From Clostridiales bacterium (lineage in GTDB: Bacteria; Bacillota; Clostridia; Lachnospirales; CAG-274): a stretch of 64,000 nucleotides of DNA. The stretch lies in the NCBI GenBank assembly GCA_018371275.1, contig JAHALF010000003.1, positions 62,001-126,000 of the forward strand, read 5' to 3'. A program made the position numbers and the translations under genes. The notes beneath the pieces are model-generated. The model was not told where the DNA came from and did not search any database. It saw nothing but the letters and a program-made list of their open reading frames with translations. This document shows, piece after piece, positions 34,607 to 43,454 of the stretch; within the stretch, counting starts at the first letter, position 1, and each line of letters opens with the position of its first letter.

Positions 34607-35419
34607 ATGAAAAATTTTTTTAAATTTATTATATGTTTTTTAATAATATCTATTACTGTATTTAATGTATTTGGAAAAGAAGAACAAGAAAATATATTTT
34701 TAGAAAATGATATTCCTTTAGGATGTAAATTAGTTTTTGATGCTAAAAATGAAACAGTTATTGATTATGAAAGTTTTATGGAAAATATTGATGAATATCA
34801 TAAAAAGTATTTATTTAGTGCAGAACCAGATAATTTTGAGATGGTAATAAGTAATTTACCTGAAGAATATAATATAAAAATTTTTACAATAAAAGAAATT
34901 GATAAACAAAATTTAACTTTTTTAGTGCAAGAAAATGATAACTCTTATTCTATTGATAAAGAGTCAAAAGTAAAATTTATATACCCGCATAAATACGATA
35001 GTAATAAAAATATATCTAATTTTAAAGATGTAGAAAAAAATACAAAAATTTTATTATATTTAGATGATAAAAATAATGTAAAAAAATGTTTTGTAACACC
35101 TTTTAAATCTTTATCTAAAAGCATTATTAACAATAAAGCTATTAATATAGAAGGAAGATTTATAGAACAAGTGCCTTATTTTATAAAAGATAAGTTATAT
35201 TTGCCTATAAGACCGGTAGCAGAAGCCTTTGGGTATAGTATACATTGGGATAGTAATACTAAATGTGCTATTATAAAAAAAGATAATCAAAAAATAACTA
35301 TAAAAACTAATTATGAAAATTTTATAAGAGATAGTTGTATATATGTACCTAAATATTTTATAGAAGTATTTTTAAAAATAGATGTAGAAGAAAAAGATAA
35401 CATTATTTATATAGGCTAA
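34607..35419 (+). CDS. Secreted protein with C-terminal stalk domain
   Basis: A 270-residue protein with a signal peptide (FFKFIICFLIISITVFNVFG). Residues 25-175 show no family motif but contain an IFTIKEIDKQNLTFLVQENDN hairpin similar in style to the repeats of the upstream protein. Residues 185-270 match the stalk (copper-amine-oxidase-N-like) domain: FIKDKLYLPIRPVAEAFGYSIHWDS, then IYVPKYFIEVFLKIDV. The domain order is reversed relative to its neighbour. It lies between two terminable units and directly precedes sigK, so it may be sporulation- or envelope-related; that is inference. Confidence 0.7.
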   Translation: MKNFFKFIICFLIISITVFNVFGKEEQENIFLENDIPLGCKLVFDAKNETVIDYESFMENIDEYHKKYLFSAEPDNFEMVISNLPEEYNIKIFTIKEIDKQNLTFLVQENDNSYSIDKESKVKFIYPHKYDSNKNISNFKDVEKNTKILLYLDDKNNVKKCFVTPFKSLSKSIINNKAINIEGRFIEQVPYFIKDKLYLPIRPVAEAFGYSIHWDSNTKCAIIKKDNQKITIKTNYENFIRDSCIYVPKYFIEVFLKIDVEEKDNIIYIG

Positions 35420-35437
35420 TTTTTTAATTAGACTTGC

Positions 35438-35465
35438 ACAAAATATACACCTTTAGCATATTATA
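35438..35465 (+). promoter_or_regulatory. Sporulation-type promoter candidate ahead of sigK
   Basis: CATATTATA at 35457-35465 fits the sigma-K -10 consensus CATAnnnTA and is also close to sigma-E -10. An AC dinucleotide at 35438-35439 sits 17 bases upstream, as in sigma-K -35 (AC). No sigma-A promoter of comparable quality is seen. Confidence 0.5.
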
Positions 35466-35492
35466 TAAAATAGCTTTGTTGGGGGTGTTTTT

Positions 35493-36164
35493 TTGTTTTT
35501 TTCATTTTTTAGTTGTTTTTTTATGTTTTCTTGCATATCTGGGGGAAATACATTTCCTAAACCTTTAACATCAGAAGAAGAAAAAGAATACTTAAAACAA
35601 TATAGTGAAGGTAGCATAGAGGCTAAAAATATACTTATAGAAAGAAACTTAAGGCTAGTAGCTCACATAGTAAAAAAATATACAAATTATCAAAAAGATA
35701 GTGAAGATTTAATATCTATAGGTACAATTGGGCTTATAAAGGCTATTACAACTTTTAGAAATGATAAAGGTATAAAGCTTGCAACATATGCTGCTAGGTG
35801 TATAGAAAATGAAATATTAATGTATATAAGGACAAATAAGAAATACAATAGAGATGTATACTTACAAGATACTGTGGGGATAGATAAAGATGGAAATGAG
35901 GTAACGCTAGAGGACAAGATAGCCGATGAAGGTATGAGCATTGATGAGGAAGTTGCCCTTAATATACAGAGCAAAACACTATATGAAAAAATTAAAAAAG
36001 TTTTAAAGGGAAGAGAGAAAAAAATAATAGAACTTAGATATGGGCTTGTAAATGGAGAGGAACTTACACAAAAAGATATAGCTAAAATGCTTGGTATAAG
36101 TAGAAGTTATGTATCTAGAATAGAAAAAAAGGCACTTGAAAAACTTTATAAAGAAATGGAATAA
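35493..36164 (+). CDS. sigK: Sporulation sigma factor SigK, uninterrupted
   Basis: A 223-residue sigma-70-family factor. TTG 35493 lies seven bases after GGGGG. The first ~20 residues are hydrophobic (FFSFFSCFFMFSCISGG), as in pro-sigma-K, which is removed by SpoIVFB-type cleavage. Then FPKPLTSEEEKEYL, NLRLVAHIVKKYTN and DLISIGTIGLIKA (region 2), LATYAARCIENEILMYIR, and region 4 with LTQKDIAKMLGISRSYVSRIEKKALEKL. Region order and sequence match SigK rather than SigE. There is no skin-type insertion; the frame is continuous. It directs late mother-cell gene expression in sporulation. Confidence 0.93.
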   Translation: MFFSFFSCFFMFSCISGGNTFPKPLTSEEEKEYLKQYSEGSIEAKNILIERNLRLVAHIVKKYTNYQKDSEDLISIGTIGLIKAITTFRNDKGIKLATYAARCIENEILMYIRTNKKYNRDVYLQDTVGIDKDGNEVTLEDKIADEGMSIDEEVALNIQSKTLYEKIKKVLKGREKKIIELRYGLVNGEELTQKDIAKMLGISRSYVSRIEKKALEKLYKEME

Positions 36165-36288
36165 TAAATAAGATTTTTACTAATTTATATTTAACTTTTT
36201 ATAAAAAAGAAAAAAATAAAAGTTTTTAATTAAAAATTAAAACTATAAGGCTTAAGCTTTATAGTTACATAAATTACCAACAAAGCTA

Positions 36289-36317
36289 AGTCTCTTTATA
36301 TAAAGAGACTATTTTTA
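36289..36317. terminator. Bidirectional terminator between sigK and DAHP synthase
   Basis: Perfect palindrome 36289-36310 (AGTCTCTTTA and reverse complement around TATA-type centre), followed by ATTTTTAT on the plus strand. A second near-perfect inverted repeat, AACTATAA...TTATAGTT at 36241-36266, lies just before it and has A/T runs on both sides. The two genes converge here. Nothing else is seen between 36165 and 36363. Confidence 0.75.
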
Positions 36318-36363
36318 TATTATTTTGATTTATAAAGTTTTGATAATTACAAGTGATAATTGA

Positions 36364-37389
36364 CTAAATATTATTAGCTAAATTAAATAATAACTCCTTT
36401 GTTGTTTCTATGCTTATACAAGGGTCTGTAATAGATTTTCCATAAGTTTTACCAGTAGGATCATTACCTTCTTTTATGTAGCTTTCTATCATAAAACCTT
36501 TAATAATATTTTTTAATTTATTATTTTTTGACATACTATTTAAAACATTGTTTACTATTTCAGGCTGTTTATAAAATAATTTTCCAGAATTGGAATGATT
36601 AGTATCTATTATTATTGATTTATTAGATACATCTAAATTACTATATAGATTTTCAATATTTAAAAGATTTTCATAATGATAGTTAGAAAAATTATTGCCA
36701 CATAAGTCTATACCACCACGTAAAATACTATGTGCAAAAGGGTTCCCAGTTGTATCAACTTGGTATCCATCATATATAAAATTATGGCTTTTTTGTGCTG
36801 TATTCACAGCATTTAACATAACTGATATATCTCCACTCATAGGATTTTTCATACCAACAGCACATTCTATACCACTTGCAATTAATCTATGATGTTGATT
36901 TTCTACACTTCTAGCTCCTATGGCTACATAGCTTAATAAATCTTCTATAAATGGATATGTAGATGTATATAACATTTCATCAGCAATAGGAAAACCATAA
37001 TCTTTTATTATTTTTATATCTAGTTTTCTTATAGCTATTATTCCTTCTTTCATATTAGGCTCATTATTAATATTAGGTTGATGTATCATGCCTTTATACC
37101 CATCGCCAGTTGTTCTTGGTTTGCTAGTATATATTCTAGGAACAATAAAAAGTTTTTCTTTTACTTGTTCATTTATTTTATAAAGCATATCTAAATATTC
37201 ACAAACAGATTTTTCACTATCAGCAGAACAAGGTCCTATTATTACTAACATTTTGTTAGATTTTGAGGATAGTATATTTTTAATTTGTTTATCATTTTCT
37301 TTTTTTATATTTTTTAATGTTTTATCTAAGGGTAATAAATCAAATATTTCTTCTTTGGTTGGTATTTTGCATATTTTCTTAAAGCTCAT
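36364..37389 (-). CDS. aroF: 3-deoxy-7-phosphoheptulonate synthase (type I alpha, AroFGH class)
   Basis: A 341-residue enzyme. LVIIGPCSADSEKSV near residue 49 begins the barrel. IVPRIYTSKPRTTGDGYKGMIHQPN is the PEP/E4P-binding stretch, and GARSVENQHHR, MKNPMSGDI, DTNHSNSGK and SYIKEGNDP follow in order. This is the AroF/AroG/AroH pattern, with a short helical N-terminus (PTKEEIFDLLPL) that in relatives mediates feedback inhibition by an aromatic amino acid. It catalyses the first step of the shikimate pathway. It is the last gene of a minus-strand group; symbol aroF versus aroG/aroH is not resolvable here. Confidence 0.93.
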   Translation of the reverse strand: MSFKKICKIPTKEEIFDLLPLDKTLKNIKKENDKQIKNILSSKSNKMLVIIGPCSADSEKSVCEYLDMLYKINEQVKEKLFIVPRIYTSKPRTTGDGYKGMIHQPNINNEPNMKEGIIAIRKLDIKIIKDYGFPIADEMLYTSTYPFIEDLLSYVAIGARSVENQHHRLIASGIECAVGMKNPMSGDISVMLNAVNTAQKSHNFIYDGYQVDTTGNPFAHSILRGGIDLCGNNFSNYHYENLLNIENLYSNLDVSNKSIIIDTNHSNSGKLFYKQPEIVNNVLNSMSKNNKLKNIIKGFMIESYIKEGNDPTGKTYGKSITDPCISIETTKELLFNLANNI

Positions 37390-37402
37390 ATTTTTCCTTT
37401 CT

Positions 37403-37951
37403 TTAGTATATATTTTTTTCTGTTATAACAATATTTACATTTTCATCATAATAGTCTTCTTTAAAATCAACTATAAATTCGTCAAAGCATATGCCAATAG
37501 ATGCTAAAAATGTATTATTTTTTAAAAAATTATCATAATATCCACCACCATATCCTATTCTATATTTATTTTTATTATATACAAGCGCAGGAACTATTAT
37601 AAGGGTTTCTTTATCACTATTTTTTTCTTCTTCATACAAAGGTTCTAAAATATTAAATTTATTTTTTATAAGATTTTGTTCATTATATTTTCTAAAAAGC
37701 ATCTCTCTTTTATTTTTTGTTATAACAGGACAGTATATATTTTTATTATTACTATGTGCATTTTCTATTATATATTTAGTATTTAATTCTTTTTCTTTGC
37801 TTAAATATATAAATATATTTTTGCATTTTTTATATTCAGTTAAATCAAATAATTTATAAGATATTATTTTGCTTATATTATTTATGTACTCATTAGAAAA
37901 ATTATTTCTTATTTCCATATATTTATTTCTTATATTTTTTTTGTGACACAT
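37403..37951 (-). CDS. 5-formyltetrahydrofolate cyclo-ligase
   Basis: A 182-residue protein with KKNIRNKYMEIRNNFS at the start, the typical (R/K)xxxRxxxLxxRxxLS opening. VPALVYNKNKYRIGYGGGYYDNFL near residue 117 is the ATP/phosphate and substrate motif of the MTHFS/YgfA family. It converts 5-formyl-THF to 5,10-methenyl-THF with ATP. ATG 37951 has GGTG upstream and fits the family N-terminus; the gene overlaps the preceding zinc-ribbon gene by 29 bases. Confidence 0.92.
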   Translation of the reverse strand: MCHKKNIRNKYMEIRNNFSNEYINNISKIISYKLFDLTEYKKCKNIFIYLSKEKELNTKYIIENAHSNNKNIYCPVITKNKREMLFRKYNEQNLIKNKFNILEPLYEEEKNSDKETLIIVPALVYNKNKYRIGYGGGYYDNFLKNNTFLASIGICFDEFIVDFKEDYYDENVNIVITEKNIY

Positions 37952-38396
37952 TTTTAATTACACCTTTCAATATAAGTACAATAATAGTTACATTAGGGCT
38001 TATAAAAAACAATAAAATATAAAAAATAGTAGAGAATATAAAATATTTATTACTTTTATTTTTAGGGTTATTTTCAGACTTTAAAATAGGGGCAGGTTCA
38101 ATATTTATTTCTTCACAGTTATCTATATTTTTATCGTTAGTATTTTTATCATATTTAACTTGTTTATATTCATTTTTTTCATATTTTGAACCCGGTTTAA
38201 TATTTTTAGTGTTATGTCTATTAATACTAATTTTATTATCTTTATAAATATTTTCAGATGGTTTGTTATCAATAAAATCAAATATATCAAATACACTTTT
38301 ATTATTACTTTTTATATTATTTGTTTTTAACTTATAGCCACACATAACACAGTTATCATCAGTTAAAAGACAGTTGCAAATAGGACAAATATCCAT
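37923..38396 (-). CDS. Zinc-ribbon protein with C-terminal membrane helix
   Basis: A 157-residue protein. The N-terminus is a short zinc ribbon, CPICNCLL...CVMCGYKL (CxxC-x8-CxxC), at residues 4-21. A long Asn/Lys-rich, low-complexity linker follows, then one membrane segment near 120-145 (YFIFSTIFYILLFFISPNVTIIVLILKG) and a basic tail. Proteins of this layout are common in Firmicutes, with unknown function. It overlaps the cyclo-ligase gene by 29 bases, so the two are likely co-expressed. Confidence 0.65.
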   Translation of the reverse strand: MDICPICNCLLTDDNCVMCGYKLKTNNIKSNNKSVFDIFDFIDNKPSENIYKDNKISINRHNTKNIKPGSKYEKNEYKQVKYDKNTNDKNIDNCEEINIEPAPILKSENNPKNKSNKYFIFSTIFYILLFFISPNVTIIVLILKGVIKNVSQKKYKK

Positions 38397-38432
38397 AAAA
38401 TCACCACACTTTATAAAGATTGTTATTGTTCA

Positions 38433-38461
38433 AGTTTATCAGAATATTTAGTTTTATTCAA
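38433..38461 (-). promoter_or_regulatory. Possible promoter for zinc-ribbon/cyclo-ligase/aroF group
   Basis: On the minus strand TTGAAT (38461-38456), 17 bases, TAAACT (38438-38433), about 37 bases before the ATG. Confidence 0.4.
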
Positions 38462-38506
38462 TAGTTAATATAAAATAATTATATCTTAATAATAGTAAAT
38501 AATAAA

Positions 38507-38535
38507 AATACCCCTTTTTATTAAGAGGCATTTTT
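38507..38535 (-). terminator. Terminator after htpG
   Basis: On the minus strand ATGCCTCTT pairs with AAGGGGTAT (two G-T pairs) around a short loop, followed by a TTTTTATT tract. Flanking A/T runs may let it act in both directions. Confidence 0.7.
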
Positions 38536-38548
38536 ATTATTTATTTTA

Positions 38549-40453
38549 TTATAAACTATTGTTTAATAACATTTCTAATATTTTATTACTTCTTTCTATA
38601 AAGTTAGTCATAGAGTTCATATCTAAATGTTTATGGCTCATTGTAGCTAAATCATATATTTGATTGCAAATAATGTTAGTTTCTTCTTTTTTATTTTCAT
38701 CATCTTTAACTTTTAAAAGAAGTTTAACAACATTATTATTGCCATTTAAAATTAAAGTTTCATCAGCTGGCATAGCACCAAAAGGCATATTCATACCATA
38801 CATTTTAGCCATTTCTTCCATTCTTCTAGCTTGTTCGCTAAGTTGGATAACACCAGATATATCCGTAGCTTTAAGATTTTCTACTTTAATTTTAAGATTA
38901 TCACCTTTATTAAGGTTATCTTTAAATAAAGTTTCTAAAGACTCATTAAGTTCTTTGTTTTCTTCTTTGGAGCTATCTTTTAATGTATCGGATAAATCGC
39001 TATCTATTCTAACAAAGCTAATACCTTGATTATACATTTCTAATGTAGACATATAAGGATTATCTAATTTGGTATCTAATATAACAGCGTCCATATTGTT
39101 ATCTTTAAACATTTTAATATATTGTGCTTGTTGATTTTCATCTGTAACATAAAATACTTTGTTTTCGTGGTGTTCTTTATTTTGTTCTAAATATTCATTT
39201 AATGTTACATATTTATTATTAATAGTTTTAAATAATAAACTATCTTTTACTTTATCATAAAAATCTTTTTCTCTAAGACAACCATATTTTATAAATTGGC
39301 TTATATCGTCCCAAAAGCCCTCAAATTGTTCACGTTGTTTTTTAAATAAGCTGTTTAGTTTATCTGCAACTTTTTTAGTAATATATTTACTCATTTTTGT
39401 AACATAGCCATCATTTTGTAAAAAGCTACGACTTACATTAAGTGGTAAATCTGGGCAGTCTAGTGTACCTTTTAAAAGAAGTAAAAATTCTGGAATAACT
39501 TCTTTTAAATTATCGGCTATAAATACTTGATTGTTATATAATTTAACTTGTCCTTCAATAGAATCTAACTCGTGTTTTAATTTTGGGAAATACAAAATAC
39601 CTTTAAGTTTGAAAGGGTAGTCCATATTTAAATGTATCCAAAATAATGGTTCGTTAAAATCTGAAAATACTTGATGATAAAATTCTTTATATTCTTCATC
39701 AGTACATTCGTTAGGTTGTTTTAACCATAAAGGATTAGTTTTATTTATAGGAAGAGATTCTTTAATTTCATCTTCGTCTATTGTATCATTTTCATTTTCT
39801 TTTTCTGCCTCTTTTTTCATTTCTTCTAAGTCTTCAAAGAAAATTTCTATAGGCATAAAGTAGCAATATTTATTTAATATTTCACGAAGTTTAAAAGCAT
39901 TTAAAAAGTCTTTTCCTTCTTCTCCAACAAAAAGGGTAATAGTTGTACCACGTTCTGTTCTATCACTTTCTCCTATTTCATATTCTATACCACCATCGCA
40001 TATCCATTTAGCAGGTGTTGCACCATCTTTATAAGAAAGTGTATCTATCATAACCTTGTCTGCCACCATAAACGCAGAATAAAAACCAAGACCAAAATGT
40101 CCTATAATATCGCCATCATCTTCTAACTGGTCTTTATATTTATTAACAAAGTCACTAGCACCAGAAAAAGCTATTTGTGTAATATATTCTTCTATTTCAT
40201 CAGCAGTCATACCTATACCATTATCTATAATTTGTATAGTGTTATTTTCTTTATCAAGTACAACTCTAATGCTAAATTTCTCATTATCATTAAGGTTAGC
40301 TTCGCCCATAGTTGATAATTTTTTTAATTTATTTATAGCATCACAACCATTAGACACTAATTCTCTAATAAATATGTCAGAATCAGAATAAAGCCATTTT
40401 TTTATAATTGGTAAAATATTTTCGCTATTAATTGAAAGATTGCCTTTTTTCAT
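38549..40453 (-). CDS. htpG: Molecular chaperone HtpG (Hsp90)
   Basis: A 634-residue Hsp90. GHKL ATPase motifs are FIRELVSNGCDAINKL near residue 26, IIDNGIGMT near residue 75, FGLGFYSAFMVAD near residue 120 and GTTITLF. The middle domain has the catalytic Arg region NVSRSFLQND, and the C-terminal dimerisation domain follows. Cytosolic, of standard length without an organellar linker. AGGAGG Shine-Dalgarno, with a clear promoter and a CIRCE-like palindrome directly upstream. Confidence 0.97.
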   Translation of the reverse strand: MKKGNLSINSENILPIIKKWLYSDSDIFIRELVSNGCDAINKLKKLSTMGEANLNDNEKFSIRVVLDKENNTIQIIDNGIGMTADEIEEYITQIAFSGASDFVNKYKDQLEDDGDIIGHFGLGFYSAFMVADKVMIDTLSYKDGATPAKWICDGGIEYEIGESDRTERGTTITLFVGEEGKDFLNAFKLREILNKYCYFMPIEIFFEDLEEMKKEAEKENENDTIDEDEIKESLPINKTNPLWLKQPNECTDEEYKEFYHQVFSDFNEPLFWIHLNMDYPFKLKGILYFPKLKHELDSIEGQVKLYNNQVFIADNLKEVIPEFLLLLKGTLDCPDLPLNVSRSFLQNDGYVTKMSKYITKKVADKLNSLFKKQREQFEGFWDDISQFIKYGCLREKDFYDKVKDSLLFKTINNKYVTLNEYLEQNKEHHENKVFYVTDENQQAQYIKMFKDNNMDAVILDTKLDNPYMSTLEMYNQGISFVRIDSDLSDTLKDSSKEENKELNESLETLFKDNLNKGDNLKIKVENLKATDISGVIQLSEQARRMEEMAKMYGMNMPFGAMPADETLILNGNNNVVKLLLKVKDDENKKEETNIICNQIYDLATMSHKHLDMNSMTNFIERSNKILEMLLNNSL

Positions 40454-40486
40454 TTTTATACCTCCTAAAAATTTTATATTAACTAT

Positions 40487-40515
40487 ATTTTAATATGATA
40501 AATGTCAAATGTCAA
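40487..40515 (-). promoter_or_regulatory. Sigma-A-type promoter for htpG
   Basis: Minus strand: TTGACA (40515-40510), 17-base spacer, TAAAAT (40492-40487), about 33 bases before the ATG. A second overlapping TTGACA lies at 40508-40503. Confidence 0.75.
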
Positions 40516-40523
40516 GAAAAAAA

Positions 40524-40548
40524 TAGCACTCTTTTGAAAAGAGTGCTA
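40524..40548. promoter_or_regulatory. CIRCE-like palindrome that also resembles a terminator
   Basis: TAGCACTC (40524-40531), exactly nine bases, GAGTGCTA (40541-40548). The HrcA operator CIRCE is TTAGCACTC-N9-GAGTGCTAA; 16 of its 18 arm bases match with the right spacer. On the minus strand the hairpin is followed by ATTTTTTTC, so it also fits an intrinsic terminator for the flavoprotein gene ending at 40555. It lies nine bases upstream of the htpG -35. The spacer itself is palindromic, as expected of a terminator. Confidence 0.6.
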
Positions 40549-40554
40549 GCAAGA

Positions 40555-42141
40555 TTACAAACTATTAATAATAGCTTCTGCGCATTTTATACCATCGACA
40601 CCAGCAGATACAATACCACCAGCATAACCACAACCTTCCCCACAAGGATAAAGTCCTTTATATTTTATAGATTGTAGTGTTTCTTTATCTCTAATAATTC
40701 TAATAGGGGAGGAGCTACGGCTTTCAACAGCAGTTAAAAGTCCATTTTCATCTCCAAAGCCTTTTATTTTTTTATCCATTTCTATAATACCAAGTTTTAT
40801 AGATTCATATATAAAATTTGGAAATATATCTCTAAAATCCGAAGGAGTTACGCCTGGCATAAAAGTAGGCTCTATATTACCAATAGATGTTGATGGGACA
40901 CATTTTAAAATATCTCCTATTTTTTGAACTGGTGCAAAATAGTTGCTACCACCTGCTATAAAGGCTTTTTGTTCAAGTTCTCTTTGAAAATCTATACCAG
41001 ATAAAATATTATTAGCATCTAAATCATCTGGGTAAACTTCTATTAGTAATGCACTATTTGCATTTTTTCCACCTCTATTAAAATAACTCATACCATTAGT
41101 AACAAGTCTATTTTTTTCAGAAGAAGAGTTTACAACATATCCTCCAGGACACATACAAAAAGTATAAGCACCACGATTATTAGGCAATCTTACAGACAAT
41201 TTGTAATCAGCCGGTGGAAGATAACAAGCAAATTTACCATATTGAGCATTATTTATAAAATCTTGATTATGTTCTATACGAACACCAACTGCAAAAGGCT
41301 TTTTTTCTATTGGGTGATTTTTATTGTTTATAAGCTCAAAAGTATCTCTAGCGCTATGTCCTATTGCTAATATTACTTTATCAGTATTAATATTAAATAT
41401 TTTATTATTTTCTAAATTTTCAACACTAACACCTATTATATTGTTATCTTCTGTTAATAAATCTACCATTTTATGTTCAAATAAAATTAATCCACCTAAA
41501 GATATTATTTCTTCACGGATATTTTTAACCATTGTTATAAGTTTATCTGTACCTATATGAGGCTTGGCAGTATATAATATTTCTTCTGGAGCAGATGCTT
41601 TAACAAACTCTTCTAGTAATACTCTACATCTATAATCTTTTATACCTGTTGTAAGCTTACCATCAGAAAATGTACCAGCCCCACCTTCTCCAAACTGTAC
41701 ATTAGAATTTTCATTTAATACACCAGTTTTCCAAAAGGTATCGATATCTTTTTTACGTTTTTCTACACTTTTTCCACGTTCTATAACAATAGGTTTAAGC
41801 CCAGAGCGAGCAAGAATTAATGAAGCCATAAGACCAGCAGGTCCAAATCCTACAACAACAGGATTTTTACTGCATTGTTTTTTAGGTATATTATATATAA
41901 ATGGTTCTACCTTTGAAACATCTTTTATTTTTAAATATTTTTTTTCATCTTTTATATCAATATCTACTGCAAGAACATAAAAACCACCTCGTTTTTCTCT
42001 TGCATCTATAGATTTTTTGGCTATTTTTAAATTTAAGATATTTTCAATATTTGTTTTTAATGTTTTACAAATAATAGATTTTAAATTATCTTGTGTTATT
42101 TCTTTTTCTAAAGGATACTTTATATTAGATATTCTTATCAT
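40555..42141 (-). CDS. FAD-dependent dehydrogenase-like flavoprotein (COG2509 type)
   Basis: A 528-residue protein. Residues 1-80 form a small alpha/beta domain (SIDARKRGG-like region DAREKRGGFYVLAVDID). The Rossmann FAD motif GFGPAGLMASLILA is near residue 98. FGEGGAGTFSDGKLTT near residue 150, AIGHSARDTFE, and the C-terminal GLYPCGEGCGYAGGIVSAG, which closes the FAD site, are characteristic of the uncharacterised NAD(P)/FAD-dependent family COG2509. Substrate unknown. Twelve bases upstream lies another flavoprotein gene, so both are probably one operon. Confidence 0.85.
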   Translation of the reverse strand: MIRISNIKYPLEKEITQDNLKSIICKTLKTNIENILNLKIAKKSIDAREKRGGFYVLAVDIDIKDEKKYLKIKDVSKVEPFIYNIPKKQCSKNPVVVGFGPAGLMASLILARSGLKPIVIERGKSVEKRKKDIDTFWKTGVLNENSNVQFGEGGAGTFSDGKLTTGIKDYRCRVLLEEFVKASAPEEILYTAKPHIGTDKLITMVKNIREEIISLGGLILFEHKMVDLLTEDNNIIGVSVENLENNKIFNINTDKVILAIGHSARDTFELINNKNHPIEKKPFAVGVRIEHNQDFINNAQYGKFACYLPPADYKLSVRLPNNRGAYTFCMCPGGYVVNSSSEKNRLVTNGMSYFNRGGKNANSALLIEVYPDDLDANNILSGIDFQRELEQKAFIAGGSNYFAPVQKIGDILKCVPSTSIGNIEPTFMPGVTPSDFRDIFPNFIYESIKLGIIEMDKKIKGFGDENGLLTAVESRSSSPIRIIRDKETLQSIKYKGLYPCGEGCGYAGGIVSAGVDGIKCAEAIINSL

Positions 42142-42153
42142 TTTTTTACCTTT

Positions 42154-43389
42154 CTAAATCATAGATTTTATACAGGCTTTTGTAGCAACATAAGATGAAG
42201 ACCAAGCCCATTGAAGATTAAAACCACCACAATCTCCTAAAACGTCTAATATCTCACCAGCACAATATAGCCCTTTTATTATTTTAGATTCTAAAGTTTT
42301 ATCATTAAATTCACTTGTTTTTAAACCACCAGCAGTAACTTGGGCATTGTTAAAGCCATTTGTATCTAATATTTCTAGTTTGTAGTTTTTTATTAGATTT
42401 GCCATATTTTTTAATATATCGTCTGTTAAATGTTTTACTAAAAAAGATAATTTTTCTATACCACTATTTTTAGCTATAATATTGCCTAAACGTTTATTTA
42501 AAAGTCCATTAAAATAGTTTTCCATATTTGTATAATTTAGTAGTTTTTTTCTATCTTTTAATATATTAAATACTTCTTCTTCTGAAAAGCTAGACATAAA
42601 GTCTATGTATGCTATTAAGTTTTTATATCTAGCAAATAGTGTAGATAGCTGAAAAACAGGAGGACCAGATATACCATAATCTGTAAATAATATTTCTCCA
42701 TAGTCTTCTTTTAAAAAGTTAGAACCATTATACATTTTTAGAGTACCAGTTATTTTTATACCTTTTAAAGATTTGACTTTTTCTGGGGGTGTTTTTAACT
42801 GTACTAGGGCAGGGGTAAGCTTTGTACAACTATGACCTAAAGACTTTAAAAGATTTATACCACTACCATTAGATCCTAAGTTTTGACTAGACATACCACC
42901 AGTTGCAAAGATTATTTTATCGGCTATTATAGTTTCATTTTTTGTAGATATAATTTTAAATTTATTATTTTTTTGGGTTATATTTTTTACATCAAATTCT
43001 GTTTTTATAGGCATATTTAAGTTATCTATTCTATTTCTTAAAGCATCTAATATACTTGATGCTTGTTCGCTATATGGATAAACTTTCCCATTTTCTAAAA
43101 CAGTATGTAGAACGCCTAAATTGTAAAAGAAGTCTATTGTATCTTGTGGAGAAAATTGTTCTAAAAAATATTTAGTAAAAAATTTATCATCTCCATAAAA
43201 GTTTTCATATGTTGCATAAATATTTGTAAAATTACAGCGACCATTACCAGTTGCTAATATTTTTTTTCCAACTCTGTCCATTTTTTCTAATATTATTATA
43301 TTTATAGAGCCTTTTGACATATTGTAGGCGTGTATAGCAGATGAAAGACCAACAGCTCCACCACCTACAATAGCTAATGTTTTTTTCAT
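42154..43389 (-). CDS. HI0933/BaiN-family NAD(P)/FAD-dependent oxidoreductase
   Basis: A 411-residue flavoprotein. The FAD motif GGGAVGLSSAIHA is near residue 8, GKKILATGNGRCNFTN near residue 40 is the HI0933 family signature, FATGGMSSQNLGSNGSG lies mid-protein, and GLYCAGEILDVLGDCGGFNLQWAWSSS is at the C-terminus. Related proteins include BaiN-type bile-acid enone reductases, but most are uncharacterised. AAAGGTG Shine-Dalgarno. It precedes the COG2509 gene by 12 bases on the minus strand. Confidence 0.88.
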   Translation of the reverse strand: MKKTLAIVGGGAVGLSSAIHAYNMSKGSINIIILEKMDRVGKKILATGNGRCNFTNIYATYENFYGDDKFFTKYFLEQFSPQDTIDFFYNLGVLHTVLENGKVYPYSEQASSILDALRNRIDNLNMPIKTEFDVKNITQKNNKFKIISTKNETIIADKIIFATGGMSSQNLGSNGSGINLLKSLGHSCTKLTPALVQLKTPPEKVKSLKGIKITGTLKMYNGSNFLKEDYGEILFTDYGISGPPVFQLSTLFARYKNLIAYIDFMSSFSEEEVFNILKDRKKLLNYTNMENYFNGLLNKRLGNIIAKNSGIEKLSFLVKHLTDDILKNMANLIKNYKLEILDTNGFNNAQVTAGGLKTSEFNDKTLESKIIKGLYCAGEILDVLGDCGGFNLQWAWSSSYVATKACIKSMI

Positions 43390-43425
43390 TTTATCACCTT
43401 TAGTTTATATTTTTATTTTAAATAT

Positions 43426-43447
43426 AGCCACTACAAAAGTAGTGGCT
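43426..43447 (-). terminator. Terminator after LCP gene
   Basis: AGCCACTAC (43426-43434) and GTAGTGGCT (43439-43447), perfect nine-base stem with four-base loop. The U-tract on the minus strand is weak (ATATTTAAAAT). Confidence 0.6.
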
Positions 43448-43454
43448 AAAGTTA

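Noticed and set aside
35493..36164. Skin-type insertion in sigK
   Set aside because: The frame is continuous through regions 2, 3 and 4, and no recombinase gene is present nearby.
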